The notes beneath the pieces are model-generated. The model did no database searches and was not told where the DNA came from. It saw only the letters and a program-made list of their open reading frames with translations. A DNA stretch of 64,000 bases from Breviolum minutum Mf 1.05b.01 (lineage: Eukaryota; Sar; Dinophyceae; Suessiales; Symbiodiniaceae): positions 145,519-209,518 of the forward strand of contig DF240452.1 in assembly GCA_000507305.1 (NCBI GenBank), written 5' to 3'. A program made the position numbers and the translations under genes. The stretch's first letter is position 1; each line of letters opens with the position of its first letter. Positions 51,331 through 63,039 of this stretch are shown one piece after another.

Positions 51331-51438
51331 GCACCACTGGTGTGGTACTTGCAGCATTGCTGGCTAATGACCTGGGCTGCTTACTTACCCGATCGTCCCT
51401 TGGTTGAAGGGTTTGGGTCAAGGATTGCCTGCAAGGAG
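51331..51438 (+). CDS. Candidate exon with aromatic, membrane-like stretch
   Basis: Thirty-six codons between CCGAG|G and a GT donor, phase 0 both ends. It reads APLVWYLQHCWLMTWAAY then LPDRPLVEGFGSRIACKE. The Trp/Leu-rich first half could be a membrane segment. The protein is not recognised, and the flanking exons were not found. Confidence 0.4.
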
Positions 51439-52291
51439 GTGAGGTCTATACTGACAAAGGTGTTGTTGTTGGTTGTTTTGGTTGAACCTGTTCTTCCAAG
51501 ATCTATTTTTCCAGAAGCTATTGGGTTTACAGTAACCGGAAATGGTGCCTTGGTGCCTATAGATGTGTTGAGGTGTTGCATGTGTTCCCCTGAATCGGGT
51601 TGTAATACAGCTGGGAGGTAGAAACAGAAGATGGGCATATGCGCAAATGTATCTTGCAACCTTAGTCTCGCATTTCAACATTGCACATGTTTGGTGCTGA
51701 GGGATATTTTGGCATACATTTTTTTGGTCTGGTGATTATCAAAGCAGACTTGCATTGAAGTTCTTCATTCTTCAACCTTCCATACATTAAAACAGGAACA
51801 CTGGCGAAAACACCCTTCAATTGGAGTATATAAAGTGCTGTTCTATCCCCATTCTCCTTTGTTTGAGGTCCAGAGAACAAACTTTTACAGTGGGCCAAGA
51901 TGGACCTTTGCAAAGACCTTAGCTTTTCTGGCTGCGACTGTTTGTCCTTTTTTGGCATTGAAGGTTTCAATTACCTAACCAAATGCTAGATGGGGAGACC
52001 TTCTCCCTTACGTTAGTGTTTGAGTTTGAGAAGCCATGAATCGGGGCTGTTCACTGATGTGTCTCCAGAATCTGATCTAAACGGGAACACTAAGGGCTGA
52101 AGAATGACCCCACACGCAAGCAAGCGGTGTTTCTGAGATTTTCTCAGGAGTTTTGTTTTGTTTTTGTTTGTTTTGACAGAAGTATGGCAGGTCAGTTTAG
52201 AATGCAGTGTTCTGATTTTTTTTGGTAAGTGCCATCTCTTTTTTTTAAAACTCTAGGTACTGCAGCTGAATACTTTTAACCTTACGCTGCG

Positions 52292-53443
52292 ATGCCCGCC
52301 CCAGTCTTCCAAATGACTCGTGCAAGAAGCGCTTTGTTTAAGACCGTTTGTGAAGTCAAAACACTCATTTTGGAGGCATTCGAATAGACAAGAACATCAT
52401 GGCAAGCTTACAGATCTTACTGAATTATGGCATGGATTTGGCCATGGCGAGGTTTGGCCATGTTGCATAAAACTGGAGAAGATCATCGAGAGATGTGTGG
52501 AAGCTTGGGGAGGGGAGCTCCCGGGACGAAGCTGATATTCAATATGCAAACATATCAGTTTATCTTGGATGCTGTGGGGCATCATGCGCATGATTTCATC
52601 TTCATTTTTGGAATTCCCTTTCGAACCCACACGTAGCATGATGGGATGGGTTCCCTGCCTCACTCACATGAGAACCTGAGAAACTGCTGTCTAAATGGGA
52701 TGCCCCAAATTCAATTCGGCTAGGGCAACTGTTGGATTGTGGTGCATTTGAATGAATTCAATCCGCTGTAGCAATATGAAGATGCTGATTTCTGACATGT
52801 TCTCTCCTTGTGTACAATGGATATTGTCATGCAGGATCATTTATCTATAAAGATGATTATATATATATATACATGTATTTATATTTTTATGTATTTATTC
52901 TTATTTATTTAAATAATATATTTATATTACAATTCATGTGAGGGACCTATGAACCACCACTGTCCCTTAAAAATGCCTTATTATTCAGCCTCTGCTTTTG
53001 AATATTTTGAGGGACTTTCACCAGCCTTGAGGCCTGCTCCACATGATTTGGCCTTGAGTCTTCTGGTGCGAGCCCCTGGTGTCGGGTATGAGATGCACAC
53101 ACATAGATAAGAATGTTGATGATGATGTTCACCAGGTTTAGAGATGATAGGATAAATGAGGATGTTTGAATCCTTCAGTAGGATTGAAACTTTTTTTGGT
53201 AGGGGGTACGGATGTTCACCAGAGATGGAGATGATGATGATGATGCACATTCGGTACCAAACACAACGAACTACAAAAGTACATATATCATTTAACGTAA
53301 CATGATCCAGGCTGAAGGTGTTCGGCAACATGAAGCCGCTACAGGCTGCTGCTTGCGCTCGTTGTGGTGCCTTACGAGTAGTGTCTTGGCGCCGTAAAAC
53401 GAAGCGGTGGCCTTTTTTCGGGCCTGGTGTGATTTCAGCCTGA
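52292..53443 (+). CDS. Possible small gene, start and terminal exon only
   Basis: ATG at 52292 opens 28 codons (MPAPVFQMTRARSALF, KTVCEVKTLILE) to a GC donor at 52376, phase 0. A phase-0 segment 53318-53443 after GAAG|G ends at TGA and is strongly basic (RRKTKRWPFFGPGVISA). The two may be first and last exons of one small basic protein; intermediate exons, perhaps near 53.0 kb, are unresolved. A 166-codon frame on the opposite strand overlaps the second part, so strand is not certain, although all firm genes here are on +. Confidence 0.3.
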
Positions 53444-53722
53444 CTGAAAAAGAAGACGGGAACAAAACCCAAAATGATCAAAAACCAAAAGAAACCAAAA
53501 AGGCCCCAACCAAAAATAGGATGCGATTTTAGATGCTTGGCCCAAAAAAGAAATAGATGCTTTTCTCGAAAAAGATCAAAAAATACCCAACAGTTTACGT
53601 ATCAAATGCCCAGTGGTACATTTGCCTCGTATATTTGGGATGCTTAGCGCCAGGACTTGGCTCGAAGATTGTTCGCCTGGATGAAAGTGAAGCAACTGGG
53701 CGTCAGGGGGTCCCAGTTGGGT

Positions 53723-53813
53723 TTCTCCATGGGTTGAAACCCATGGGGGAAACCAATGGGAAGATGGTTGGCAAACATATGGGCCATCATGGAATCCCAC
53801 ATGGGATCCTGAT
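53723..53813. repeat. Two adjacent hairpin-forming inverted repeats
   Basis: GGTTTCTCCATGGGTT faces AAACCCATGGGGGAAACC, and CATCATGGAATCCCA faces CATGGGATCCTGATG a little downstream. Stems are near-perfect with very short loops. It looks like a small non-coding element, in the gap before the gene at 54509. Confidence 0.7.
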
Positions 53814-54508
53814 GTTTTGCCAGAAAAGTTTGGGGAAGTTATAATACAGGGTTTGGATGGAAATATCTGAAACGTGTGAAGTGTTGTGGTTTTTGATTCA
53901 CTCACGGATGGAACTGTGGCTTTTTGAATCTTTGTGCTGTACTTTCACACGTATGTATGCGCCGCGTTGGGATATGGTTCGGTGCACTCTTGAGAAATGA
54001 CTTGGTAGAATGAAACATGTGATTGCTGCAGCCATTGGCACATATTTGTCAACAAGCCAGCCTTAAATAATGCAACTTCCTGCCGGCACACATGTCGAGA
54101 AACAACATGTGATTTGCTACATCTCAAAAGGATACCCAACCAAAAGAACATTCTTGGCCTTTACCTTTGTCAACTGTTGAGAAGGATCATATGAAAAAAA
54201 GAATCAGAAAGAAACTTCTTTCCAGTGTTTTCTGTCCGTCAAGGCAACCACAAGACCAACCCCAATCTGTAGTCAGTGGATACCATTTTGGTGAATTTGT
54301 TTTGTTGAAATCCTTAAAAAGAAGATTAGGACAGTGACTTTCAAGGCGGTACGAAAAAGTGAGAGTCAGAAGCACGGTGTTGTGCGTTTATAGTTCTTGC
54401 CCTTTGTTGGCTTTTTTAGTGTTTATGCAGTGTGTGAGTGTGTGAACATCCTGCGTTTTCTACATTTTTGGTTATCCTTCCCCCCCGAAAAAATCCAGCT
54501 GCTTCATC

Positions 54509-57500
54509 ATGGCAGCCATGACCGTTGCCATGGACTTTTTCCTCCCACGGCAGAGCCATTCACGGCTGGGGACCTTGGCGCCCGTTGCCGTGGCGCCGGC
54601 GCCGCCGCACACCCGGAGCCACCCGGTCTGCCGCAACGGCCTGGTGCTGGGCCTTGTAGCGGCTTCACGGCGATGGTCCAAACGTACTCATGCCGTGGGA
54701 TTTGGAGTGCAAGAAGCTTGGCGGATGGCAGATGGTTTGTTGTTGTTAGGCATATTTCGTTGGATTTTTGTTGGTAACACGAATCAAAAAATAAGAAAAT
54801 AGGGCGGTGGATTTATATTTGATGTATATGTTTTATGGTGCATGTTCTTTGATGTTGTTAGTAAGGGTCCAGAAGGGTCCTTGGTCTTAGCACTGTCCAG
54901 TGAAAAGGCATGGTGAAACTGGGATACGCCCAACTGACCCAGATAGTCACCCACCAGGAAGCCAGTGCGGAGGAACAAGAGAAGTACGAGAGAGAGAAGG
55001 TTGGGGACGTGAAGATATTGAATTTTTGAAGAGGTACATTGGCACATGTTCAATCAATCAAATGACAAACGCATAGATCATGGTGTTTTCTAAACATGAT
55101 TTGTTCAATTTGTTCTTATCGAAAAAGTATTATGGGATGCTATAAGAAATTATTCCACATGATTAGCAGTAAGATGCCCTTCTTCCTGACGGAGAGAGTC
55201 AGGTGGATTTTGAAAAGTCGGGCTGTTGCATCACTAGCCGTGGTTGTTTGAGTGATACAGGGCTTATGCACTCACACCCATTTGTGCCAGGATTGCATAC
55301 CAACTCAACTTTTTAGAGTGACTATAGGTATTTGCAACCCATCGGACTCCCTGGCAAAAAAATGCTGATTTTGTTGCACCAAGCATTAGAATGCAAAAAC
55401 TGTAGATTGGGATGGCCCCCAACAGGATGGTGGTGCTGGTGGAAAGTGAGTCGTTCTGAATTAAGCATGGGGTCCTCATTGGTGGAAGGTTTTAGCATTG
55501 ATCAAGATCTACAAACACGAATCCATATGTGCATCACTTTGAATTGTGCAATCGGGTAGAATCACTCATCATCAGTGTTAGTTATTGTCGTACATCCTAT
55601 TTCCAGTTTTTCAATCTTGATAAACTTTAATGTATGGTTACTGTATGGTGATCGATGATGTCATGTAAACTGCCCCAGGTTCAAAATAGCCTTTTTTAGA
55701 TCAAACCCCGTCAAGATGATGTCAAAGGTAGGTTCGTGAGATTTCGTGAGCAGGCCCTGGAGATGGCCGAAGAGGCAGCTCAACGCGCCGCGGATCCTCA
55801 GGCAGACGGGTGTAGTGACAGCCAAGTCGTGGTACGCAAGGACCAGGGAAACCGTTATGCGGAAGTGGATGGATACACTTGGGGTATGAAGCCATAAGCT
55901 TTACTAATGATAATGATAGGACTCAACTCACTCTTCAGCCATTGTGGCCAATTGTCATCCATGATTTGATGTAAGTTCTGTAAGTAAAAACCTCAGAATT
56001 TGGAATCCATGAACATCCGGCGATTCTTTTGGATTATGAATTTCTGTGTTCCATCATCCCACAAAAACTGAACCCCACGGTCCAGCTAAGAAGATGTGAG
56101 TCTTCGGGGCGTTGCATGAGGTCAATGAGTGATTTCCCAATACCATATCCATGTAATTCAATGATTTAATGAAAAGACCAAATCTCAAGTCAATATGTTG
56201 GAATAGTTGAAATAACACTAATAACACATCACCAGATTTTTGTTGCAATCCAGCAACATGTTCAAAAACAAGGTCGAAACAACAAAAGTAGCCGTAATGC
56301 AATAGAACTGTCTCCACTAGGCCATCCATCCCACCTTGCCAAATAACAATCATCGGCCTGGCGGTGTCAGGGACCTGATGAAACAGCCCTGGCACGGTTA
56401 CGAATTTGGGCCAAGTCGCAACGCTCCATGGCTGATGATGAGATGTTGGAGGCAACATCCTCTTTATGGCTGTACATCAAGATATGTCCTATTGGAAAAA
56501 TGGTGATTTCCATGCATCTATGTTCGACATCGCTTCCAGCATATTTTGCAAGTGTCCTTTCTTTTAGGGTAAATTCTACTGGAAAGATGTTTATAAGTTA
56601 AGAATATTTTTACCACCAACTTGCTAACCAGCAAGATCCTCATTCGATGGTAGGATTGTGTTTGTTTCATTCGCTCAAGGCTCTCCCGCCTCACATGGAA
56701 GGATCATTCGACAAAATCTGGTCAGCCTTACAGTATTAGAATTGTCGCTGTACACAAGGAACTCGCACAAAACATTGACACAACTACGGTAGATCGAGTA
56801 TATTTCAAGGTTTTCATTTGCTTTTTGAAGTATGACCTCACCCATGAAACATGGGTTTGTTTGTGCTGAGGAACTCACAAGGTGAACCCTGCTATCGCGT
56901 TGTGCCTTGACCGATTTTCCAAGCCTTCAAAGAGACCAGTGGGATGCAAGATTTTCACTGCTGGATTTGCAGTTCAAGGGCTTTTTTTTCCAGATGAATG
57001 GAAAGGTGGCTTTTGATACAGGTTGATGAAAGAGATAAGTGATGAAGGATGAAGAATTCATAGGAATTCTGAAGAAGAACATGTGACTGCATTGCATTTT
57101 CAGGGCCAGAGTCATTGTCAAGGCCATTCCACATACCCTCCTGGAATACCTACCCCAGAAACAAGGCCTTAACTAAGGGGTTCCTAACCATCACTTTCCC
57201 TCACAGCTAGCAAGGAATTGTCGGACCTTAACTTATACGTTCAACTGTTATTATGTGGGAGTGGGGGCACGTCCGTGAGGGCATGTGCAATAGCCATGAT
57301 AAGAAGTGTCTCCTGTACATCATGTCCTATCTTCAAAAGTTCAACCATGAATTCGCCAGGTCGAGCAAACATATCATAGTTTCACCCTCAGGATCCAAAC
57401 TCCAAATCATTTTCTCAGGACCAAAGAATTCTAACCCTTTTCTTGAGGTGAAACTTGAAAACTGACTATCATGAAACCCGTAAAAACAGCTTGACTTAGT

Positions 57501-57630
57501 TTCGCTTCCTGTCACGAATCTGAATGACCTGAACCTGATGGCACCAGAAACCATCAGAAACCTACTCATCAACAACCCTGCCATTGTGAGGCAAGGTGGA
57601 AAGCTGGTGGTGTCGATGCCAATGGAAGCC
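54509..57630 (+). CDS. Unrecognised protein with probable organelle-targeting leader, partial
   Basis: Exons: 54509-54734, 54908-54999, 55754-55882, 56371-56451, 56882-56979, 57104-57165 and 57596-57630. All join in phase; the end of the gene is not found. The N-terminus is long, Ala/Pro/Arg/His-rich with a hydrophobic patch (LVLGLVAAS), as expected of a plastid- or organelle-targeted precursor (inference). Next comes an acidic helical region (HQEASAEEQEKYEREK, then ALEMAEEAAQRAADPQ), then VDGYTWG and ETALARLRIWAKSQ, then FTAGFAVQGARVIVKAIP and GGKLVVSMPMEA. I do not recognise the family. The join 55882/56371 needs a GG donor (TGG|GGT to CAG|GGA) or a shifted boundary, which is odd even for this genome. 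Exon 1 is far more GC-rich than its surroundings. Confidence 0.6.
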
Positions 57631-59053
57631 GTTGGGGGAACCTGGTGGATGTTCGTTAAAAAGGCATTTTATGGTCTCGATTCCTCGATGATTTTTTGTT
57701 CCCTTCAAACATGGTGCAAAAACCCACTCTTTTTTGGATCAGTTTGGTGGGGTTTTTGCTGGTTGTTTTTTTTTGAAGATGCTGTGACCCTTGTTTTTGT
57801 TCGTTTCGGCCATGAGACTGGAATCCCTTTTAGTCTCATGGATCTTTGTTTTCGGGGGATCTCGATTAAGGTCAATCCCATTCGGCCATGAAGCTACGTG
57901 AACTGCATCCCCATTGTTAATGTCTTGGTGGAAGGTGTTTCCCAGCATATCCCATGGGTACATGCAAATACACATGACATATCACGACATGATAGCCTTC
58001 ATCCTTGCGAACATGTTACGGTAAGGAAACATCTCCCATTTAGATGGTGTTACATTGAAATGTCAAATCTCCAACTTATATGATTCAAATGATATACTGT
58101 AATTGACTGGGTTCATGCCGCACCTACAGATGCAACAATGCAGGTTGGCCATTTTAGGCAGGTGATCCTCCACCTATTTGGTACCTCCCAGATATTCACC
58201 GATCTAAGCTGTGTTTTTTCTCGTCAAATTTGACACCCAATTTTGTTTTTGTTAGGGGAAGATTCCCTATCATTGATAATTTCAAATGGGTTGAAAGAGT
58301 GCTTGAAACCAGCACGAACAAAACATGTTGAAAACACCAGATAGTTCAATTGATTATGGTCAGACACAACCTCTTGTGTGTTTCCGTTTTTTTTTACCAT
58401 AATGGTACCAAAGTATCAAGGTGGCCTTTATACAGAAAGCAAGGGAGTACCCCCCCACCCCCATTTTGACTCCGCGTTTGCCAAGAGTGTGTCGTGTTCT
58501 GAAGAAATATGCTGATACTTCTACTTGCAAGCCTCAGAACTGTTGCTGGAGTGGAGCTGACTGAAACATATGTAAAAATATGTGGTAACATACTGCGGCA
58601 ACTCGTTCTTTACGCGAGAGTACACTTTTGGTTGATCTGTGAGCAACACTGAACCGTACATTTCATGCCACCTCTAAGAACCCGGTGACAAGCAGCTACT
58701 TTGGTCGACTCTTACCGATGGGTGAAAGATAACTGTGTTTCATGTACGGGACAAATATAAGGCTTTCTGGAAGAAACGCATCTTGACTGGGAAGTGGACT
58801 GAAATACGCGTAAAGTATTACCAAAGCAAACGCGAAAATTCATAGATCACTTGACACTTGAATGTATGTTCCTGTGAAGGGATCATACTCAGACTGTCCA
58901 ATGATCTGTTGTTCTCAATGAAGATTGGCGATATTTCTGCCAAAGTTTAGGGTGAAGATTTGGGAGTTTACCCTACACCAACCTCGCTTCCCTTAGGCTC
59001 AAATCCTCCCAGCCAACTTTGGAACCCCAACGCCCTACCTCCGTGAAACGGCC
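57631..59053. other. Gap before the channel gene
   Basis: Possible later exons of the preceding gene (for example a phase-0 open piece at about 58160 after GCAG|G) and the upstream region of the channel gene. Nothing is firm. No TATA box or other promoter element can be recognised. Confidence 0.4.
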
Positions 59054-62000
59054 ATGGAAGAGGATGACCCACAGCGCTTCGTGAGTTCAGGGGGCCGTTC
59101 CCATCAATCTTCACCTTCACAGTCTCCACGGATGGGTTTAGTGATGACACGAGGAGAAAGTCAAGGCAGTGGTGCCAGTGGTGCTAGTGGTGCTAGTCCA
59201 TCACTAAAGCGAAGGGCTAGTATTGTAGCAGCCAAGAGTTTCAAATCTGATCGGGAAAGTGAAAAAAAGCAGGTGGAGGCACGACGCTTTTTCAAAAGAT
59301 GGTTTTTGTGGACAGTTTTTTGTGTTCTGTTTTTTTTTGGAAGTGATGCCAACCCAATGTTGAAAATGTCTCCATTTGAATGGGTTGAAGATATGAAAAA
59401 GCTGCAAGAGCCTGCCTCCAAAAGCAATTATGAGATATTTTGAGCTGTGGCTAGCCAACACAGGGTTACTCTATGCCTTAGGAACCTGGGTGGGCAAAGT
59501 TCGGAGAGTGGCAGATTATTTGGTTACTCACCACTACGTTGGCAACTTCATGGGCATCGTGGTGGTCTTTGATTCCTTCTTCACGGCTTACGACATTGAT
59601 TCGCGTGCCGCAGGCATTCCCACACCATCTTTGATTCTGGCTTTGTCGGACCTCTGTTTGGCCTTGTACACGACGGAGCCTTTGGCATTGTGTAAGGAGC
59701 AAGTCATGAAAGTTTGACAGTCGAAGCGGTTTGAAGATTTCCAGGGAACATGAAGGATTTGCATATCACATACTTATACACACTTGTTGGGGTCTTCAGC
59801 ATGTGATACATGTTCATATTATCTACTTGCTCTTAATTTGAACATTTCATTAAATGACTTGTGTTGCTTACGAACCTGTGGTGAAACAAGAGGCTTTGTG
59901 GAACGACCCTTTAATATACATGATGGCCGAGTTTCAAGTTGTTCCTCGAGGTTGAACGTGTTTGTTGTTTGAAAAAGGAGCTCATAAGGAAGATAACAGA
60001 TGTGTTTCATCAATTTTGTAGTGGAGAAGTGGCCAGAATCCTGGTTCTTTTTTTCCTTCTCGAGGATCACATTGTCCCATTGCCTTTAAAAATAATTAAA
60101 CAATGATTATTTCCCGTTGATATTAAAGGGCCATGGAGCAAGGAACGGTGCGTGTTCCCACAAGCAAAATCCCAAGATTGCGGTAGACCATCAAACAGTC
60201 CATTCCGGGAATCTCAATTTTAATAGTTGTATTTTTGGGATGTTGGGGCTAGTGGTTTCGTGCTTCAGGCATTTTCCGAATATCGTCAATATGCTAATCT
60301 CCATTCCATACCGAATGGTACTGAACCAGAACAGGAAGCACAAAGTCATTAGAAAAATCCTTGGCCCATTGGCTGATATTGAACACCCGCTCCATTTTTG
60401 CCTGCAGATCGCTCGAATGTTCTGAGGATTTGTTCCTGAATCTCTTTGTGCATGGATGCCAGGTGATGAAAGAATCTGGTCGACAAGTGACAAGCGCCCC
60501 CAAACCACCAAAATGAGAGGCAAGTATTAGGGAGATGACCAATTTCCAACAAAAAAACTAAAACCTGCCATGGGGATTTGGTCTGGAAACTGATTTTGTC
60601 TGTGGTCAGTAAGCTGGCCCAAACAGAAGCAACTCAAATCTGATGATTGAATCGCTTGTCACATCCTGGGATGGTGGCATGTGTTTTTTTTGAACATGAA
60701 CAGGCTTACAATTGTTCAGTGAATCACATCACTAAGGATTGGATGGTGGTTCTGGACACTGTGATTATTGCGTGTGGCTACATAGAGCCTTGGAGGATGT
60801 GATGGTTGGGTTGTACCATCAGCAAGCTTGAGGAGGTCCCATATATCAGGCAACAAACGAAATAACAATGTGGACAGAGCAGCAGGGTTCTCAAAATGTT
60901 TGAATGTATTCTATTTCAAAATATATATATATATATTTATGTATGCTGCAAATCTGTTATATATAATATACATATTTATAGTTATTTGCACTTCCTATTA
61001 TCATTCGTTTGTTACAGTATTTTTTGTATATTGATATGTATGATCAAGCCCGTTGAATGTGTAAAGGTTATATTTACACATTTGTATGGAGATTGTTTTA
61101 TCAATATCTATATCTATATAGATCTCAATCTATATGTATGTCTAAATGTCATACAGACATACAGACACACACGCACATTCACACACATACACATACACAC
61201 ACAGACGTACATACACAGACATACATACATACATACACAGACATACATACATACATACATACATACATACATACATACATTTGAAAGACAAGCTTGAACC
61301 CCCAATAATGACCTGGTCCACGCTTTGTTTTTTGAGTAAGGCACTTGTAAACATGAAATTGTAATACCCTCTTTCAACCCACTAAATCTGCCAGACAAGT
61401 CCATGCGATGATCCTTAAAGGAAGTTCCCTAACTTAGCAAGGTTTGACCACTTCTATATGGGTACTCGTGAATCAACTATCACCTATGTCCTTTCATGAG
61501 TCTTTCCGAGATTTCCAGATGTTTTTTACCATGTCCTTTGCTTTTGCACTGAGGAATTTATTTTTACCTATTTCGATTTGGCTTCCGATGTGGCCTCCAA
61601 AATCACCATTTTGCGCGTGCTCCGTATGGCTCGCATTGTTCGGCTCATGCAGCTCTTGCGAAAGACGCGGTCCCTCAAGGAGCTCCAGAAATTGGTCCAT
61701 CGGCAAAATAGCGACCAAAAACACGACCAAAAACCTCCAAAAGGGAACTAAGGAAGGCAAATCCCCTGATTTCAGGGAAACCTAGGTTGGTGAAATCTTA
61801 TAATTTGGCCCAGAATACTTCCAATTCATTGACCCATTGAAGGATCAAGTTGCATCGCTTTGACCAGAACCAGAAAAGTCCAGAAAATTGCCTGGCATGA
61901 AATGAGGTGTCCCTAGAAAAAATCACATAACAGGTAGCACTTTAGTTTTGGAAGAGAAGATTCAGACTACTAACGTATAATTTGGTATCAGTTGGTATAT

Positions 62001-63039
62001 CATATATATCCATGACATGGCCATTGCCCACAACATTTGTGTCAGGGTCTAGTGGCTCAGCAAAACTCTGTGAGGCTTGAGGATCATGGCTGTATGTCAA
62101 GTACAGCCATTATTTTGTGTGATGAAAATTGCAAGAGTTTTTGTTGTATGTTTTTCAGTGGTTAAATTCAGGGCAGCTGCTGTTTTACCAAACATGGTCA
62201 TTTGCTATGTTTGCATCTTTGGGTTGGACTAATGTTTTTGACAGCCACCCTTGCGTATCCTTTTATAATCCTTTTATACAATAACTTACAGGTTCAAATC
62301 CAACCTCTTCACGATTGTTCCTCCGCGACGTTGACATCAGTGTTTTGGCTCGTAGTTCCAACCCTTCGGATCCAAGGTGACGATGATGGCGACATGCTTA
62401 AAGGCCTTGGTGTGGTCTTTCCTTTTCTGCTTCGTTATCATGACCGTTTGGGTGACTTGCTGTGAACTACTCACCACAAAATGCCTTTGCTTTGGGACCT
62501 GAACTTAATGTTGTTTATTTGGATGAATACATCTTGAGATGCTTCCCCATTTGCAATATTAGTGGAAGGTATAGGTTGAGGTTCCAATCCCTCCAGGCAA
62601 CATGTAATTATCAACTACCACATTTGCTTGCTGAATGATTAAACGACTCGAACGATGAAGAAAACAAAACACCCGACATGTTTCACAACAATTTCAACTT
62701 GACCAAGTTGCACCAATAGCCGGTAGCCACTCCTGCAATGTTGTTGTTAGGCTTGTGTGTGTAGTGTAAACATCTCTCATTTTTCACGCTGGTTCTGTAT
62801 GAAGAGTCACCAACAAGCTTCCAAGGCTATGCTGATGGTGGAAACCATTCAGCCAGTGACTCTTGGCGTAAACTTTGGATGGTCATTCCTTTTGACTTTT
62901 GTCAACCAGTCACATCATGGTTGACAAGTTGGCCAGTTGTCAACTGTCACCGAGGATTGATCGTATTCAGCGCGACAGTGGCATTTTTGACGATTGTGAA
63001 CAATGCACCAGGGCTTGTCGATCTGTCATGGATTCTTTG
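59054..63039 (+). CDS. Voltage-gated cation channel, 5' part, runs off the window
   Basis: Exons: 59054-59282, 59482-59684, 60704-60784, 61554-61694, 62377-62451, 62826-62851 and 62955-63039, all in phase. The start ATG follows a long in-frame gap. The N-terminal 76 codons are cytosolic, Ser-rich (GASGASGAS) and basic. S1 is NFMGIVVVFDSFFTAYDID; S2 is in the same exon; S3 is KDWMVVLDTVIIACGYI. S4 is ILRVLRMARIVRLMQLLRK, with Arg at every third position, the voltage sensor. S5 is MMATCLKALVWSFLFCF. Then comes a Cys-containing pre-pore turret (DDCEQCTRACRSVMDSL). The protein is a plasma-membrane or organelle cation channel of the Nav/Cav-like class. The selectivity filter and S6 are not found before 64000, so ion choice cannot be told, nor whether there are one or four domains. 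Donors run GA, GC, GA, GT, GT, GC, then GT. Confidence 0.9.
61155..61280. repeat. (ACAT/ACAC)n microsatellite in the channel gene's third intron
   Basis: Imperfect ACAC, ACAT and ACAGACAT units becoming pure CATA at the right end, within intron 60785-61553. Frames across it (Thr-His-Tyr-Ile or Val-Cys-Met-Tyr) are not protein. Confidence 0.95.

Noticed and set aside
52981-53481. A 166-codon minus-strand ORF with a basic central part
   Set aside because: No domain is recognised. All firm genes are on +, and a plus-strand exon with a stop and AG|G context overlaps it. Strand remains slightly open.
60896-61297. A 133-codon Tyr/Ile/His/Thr-rich frame
   Set aside because: It crosses AT-rich DNA and the (ACAT)n repeat within a channel intron.
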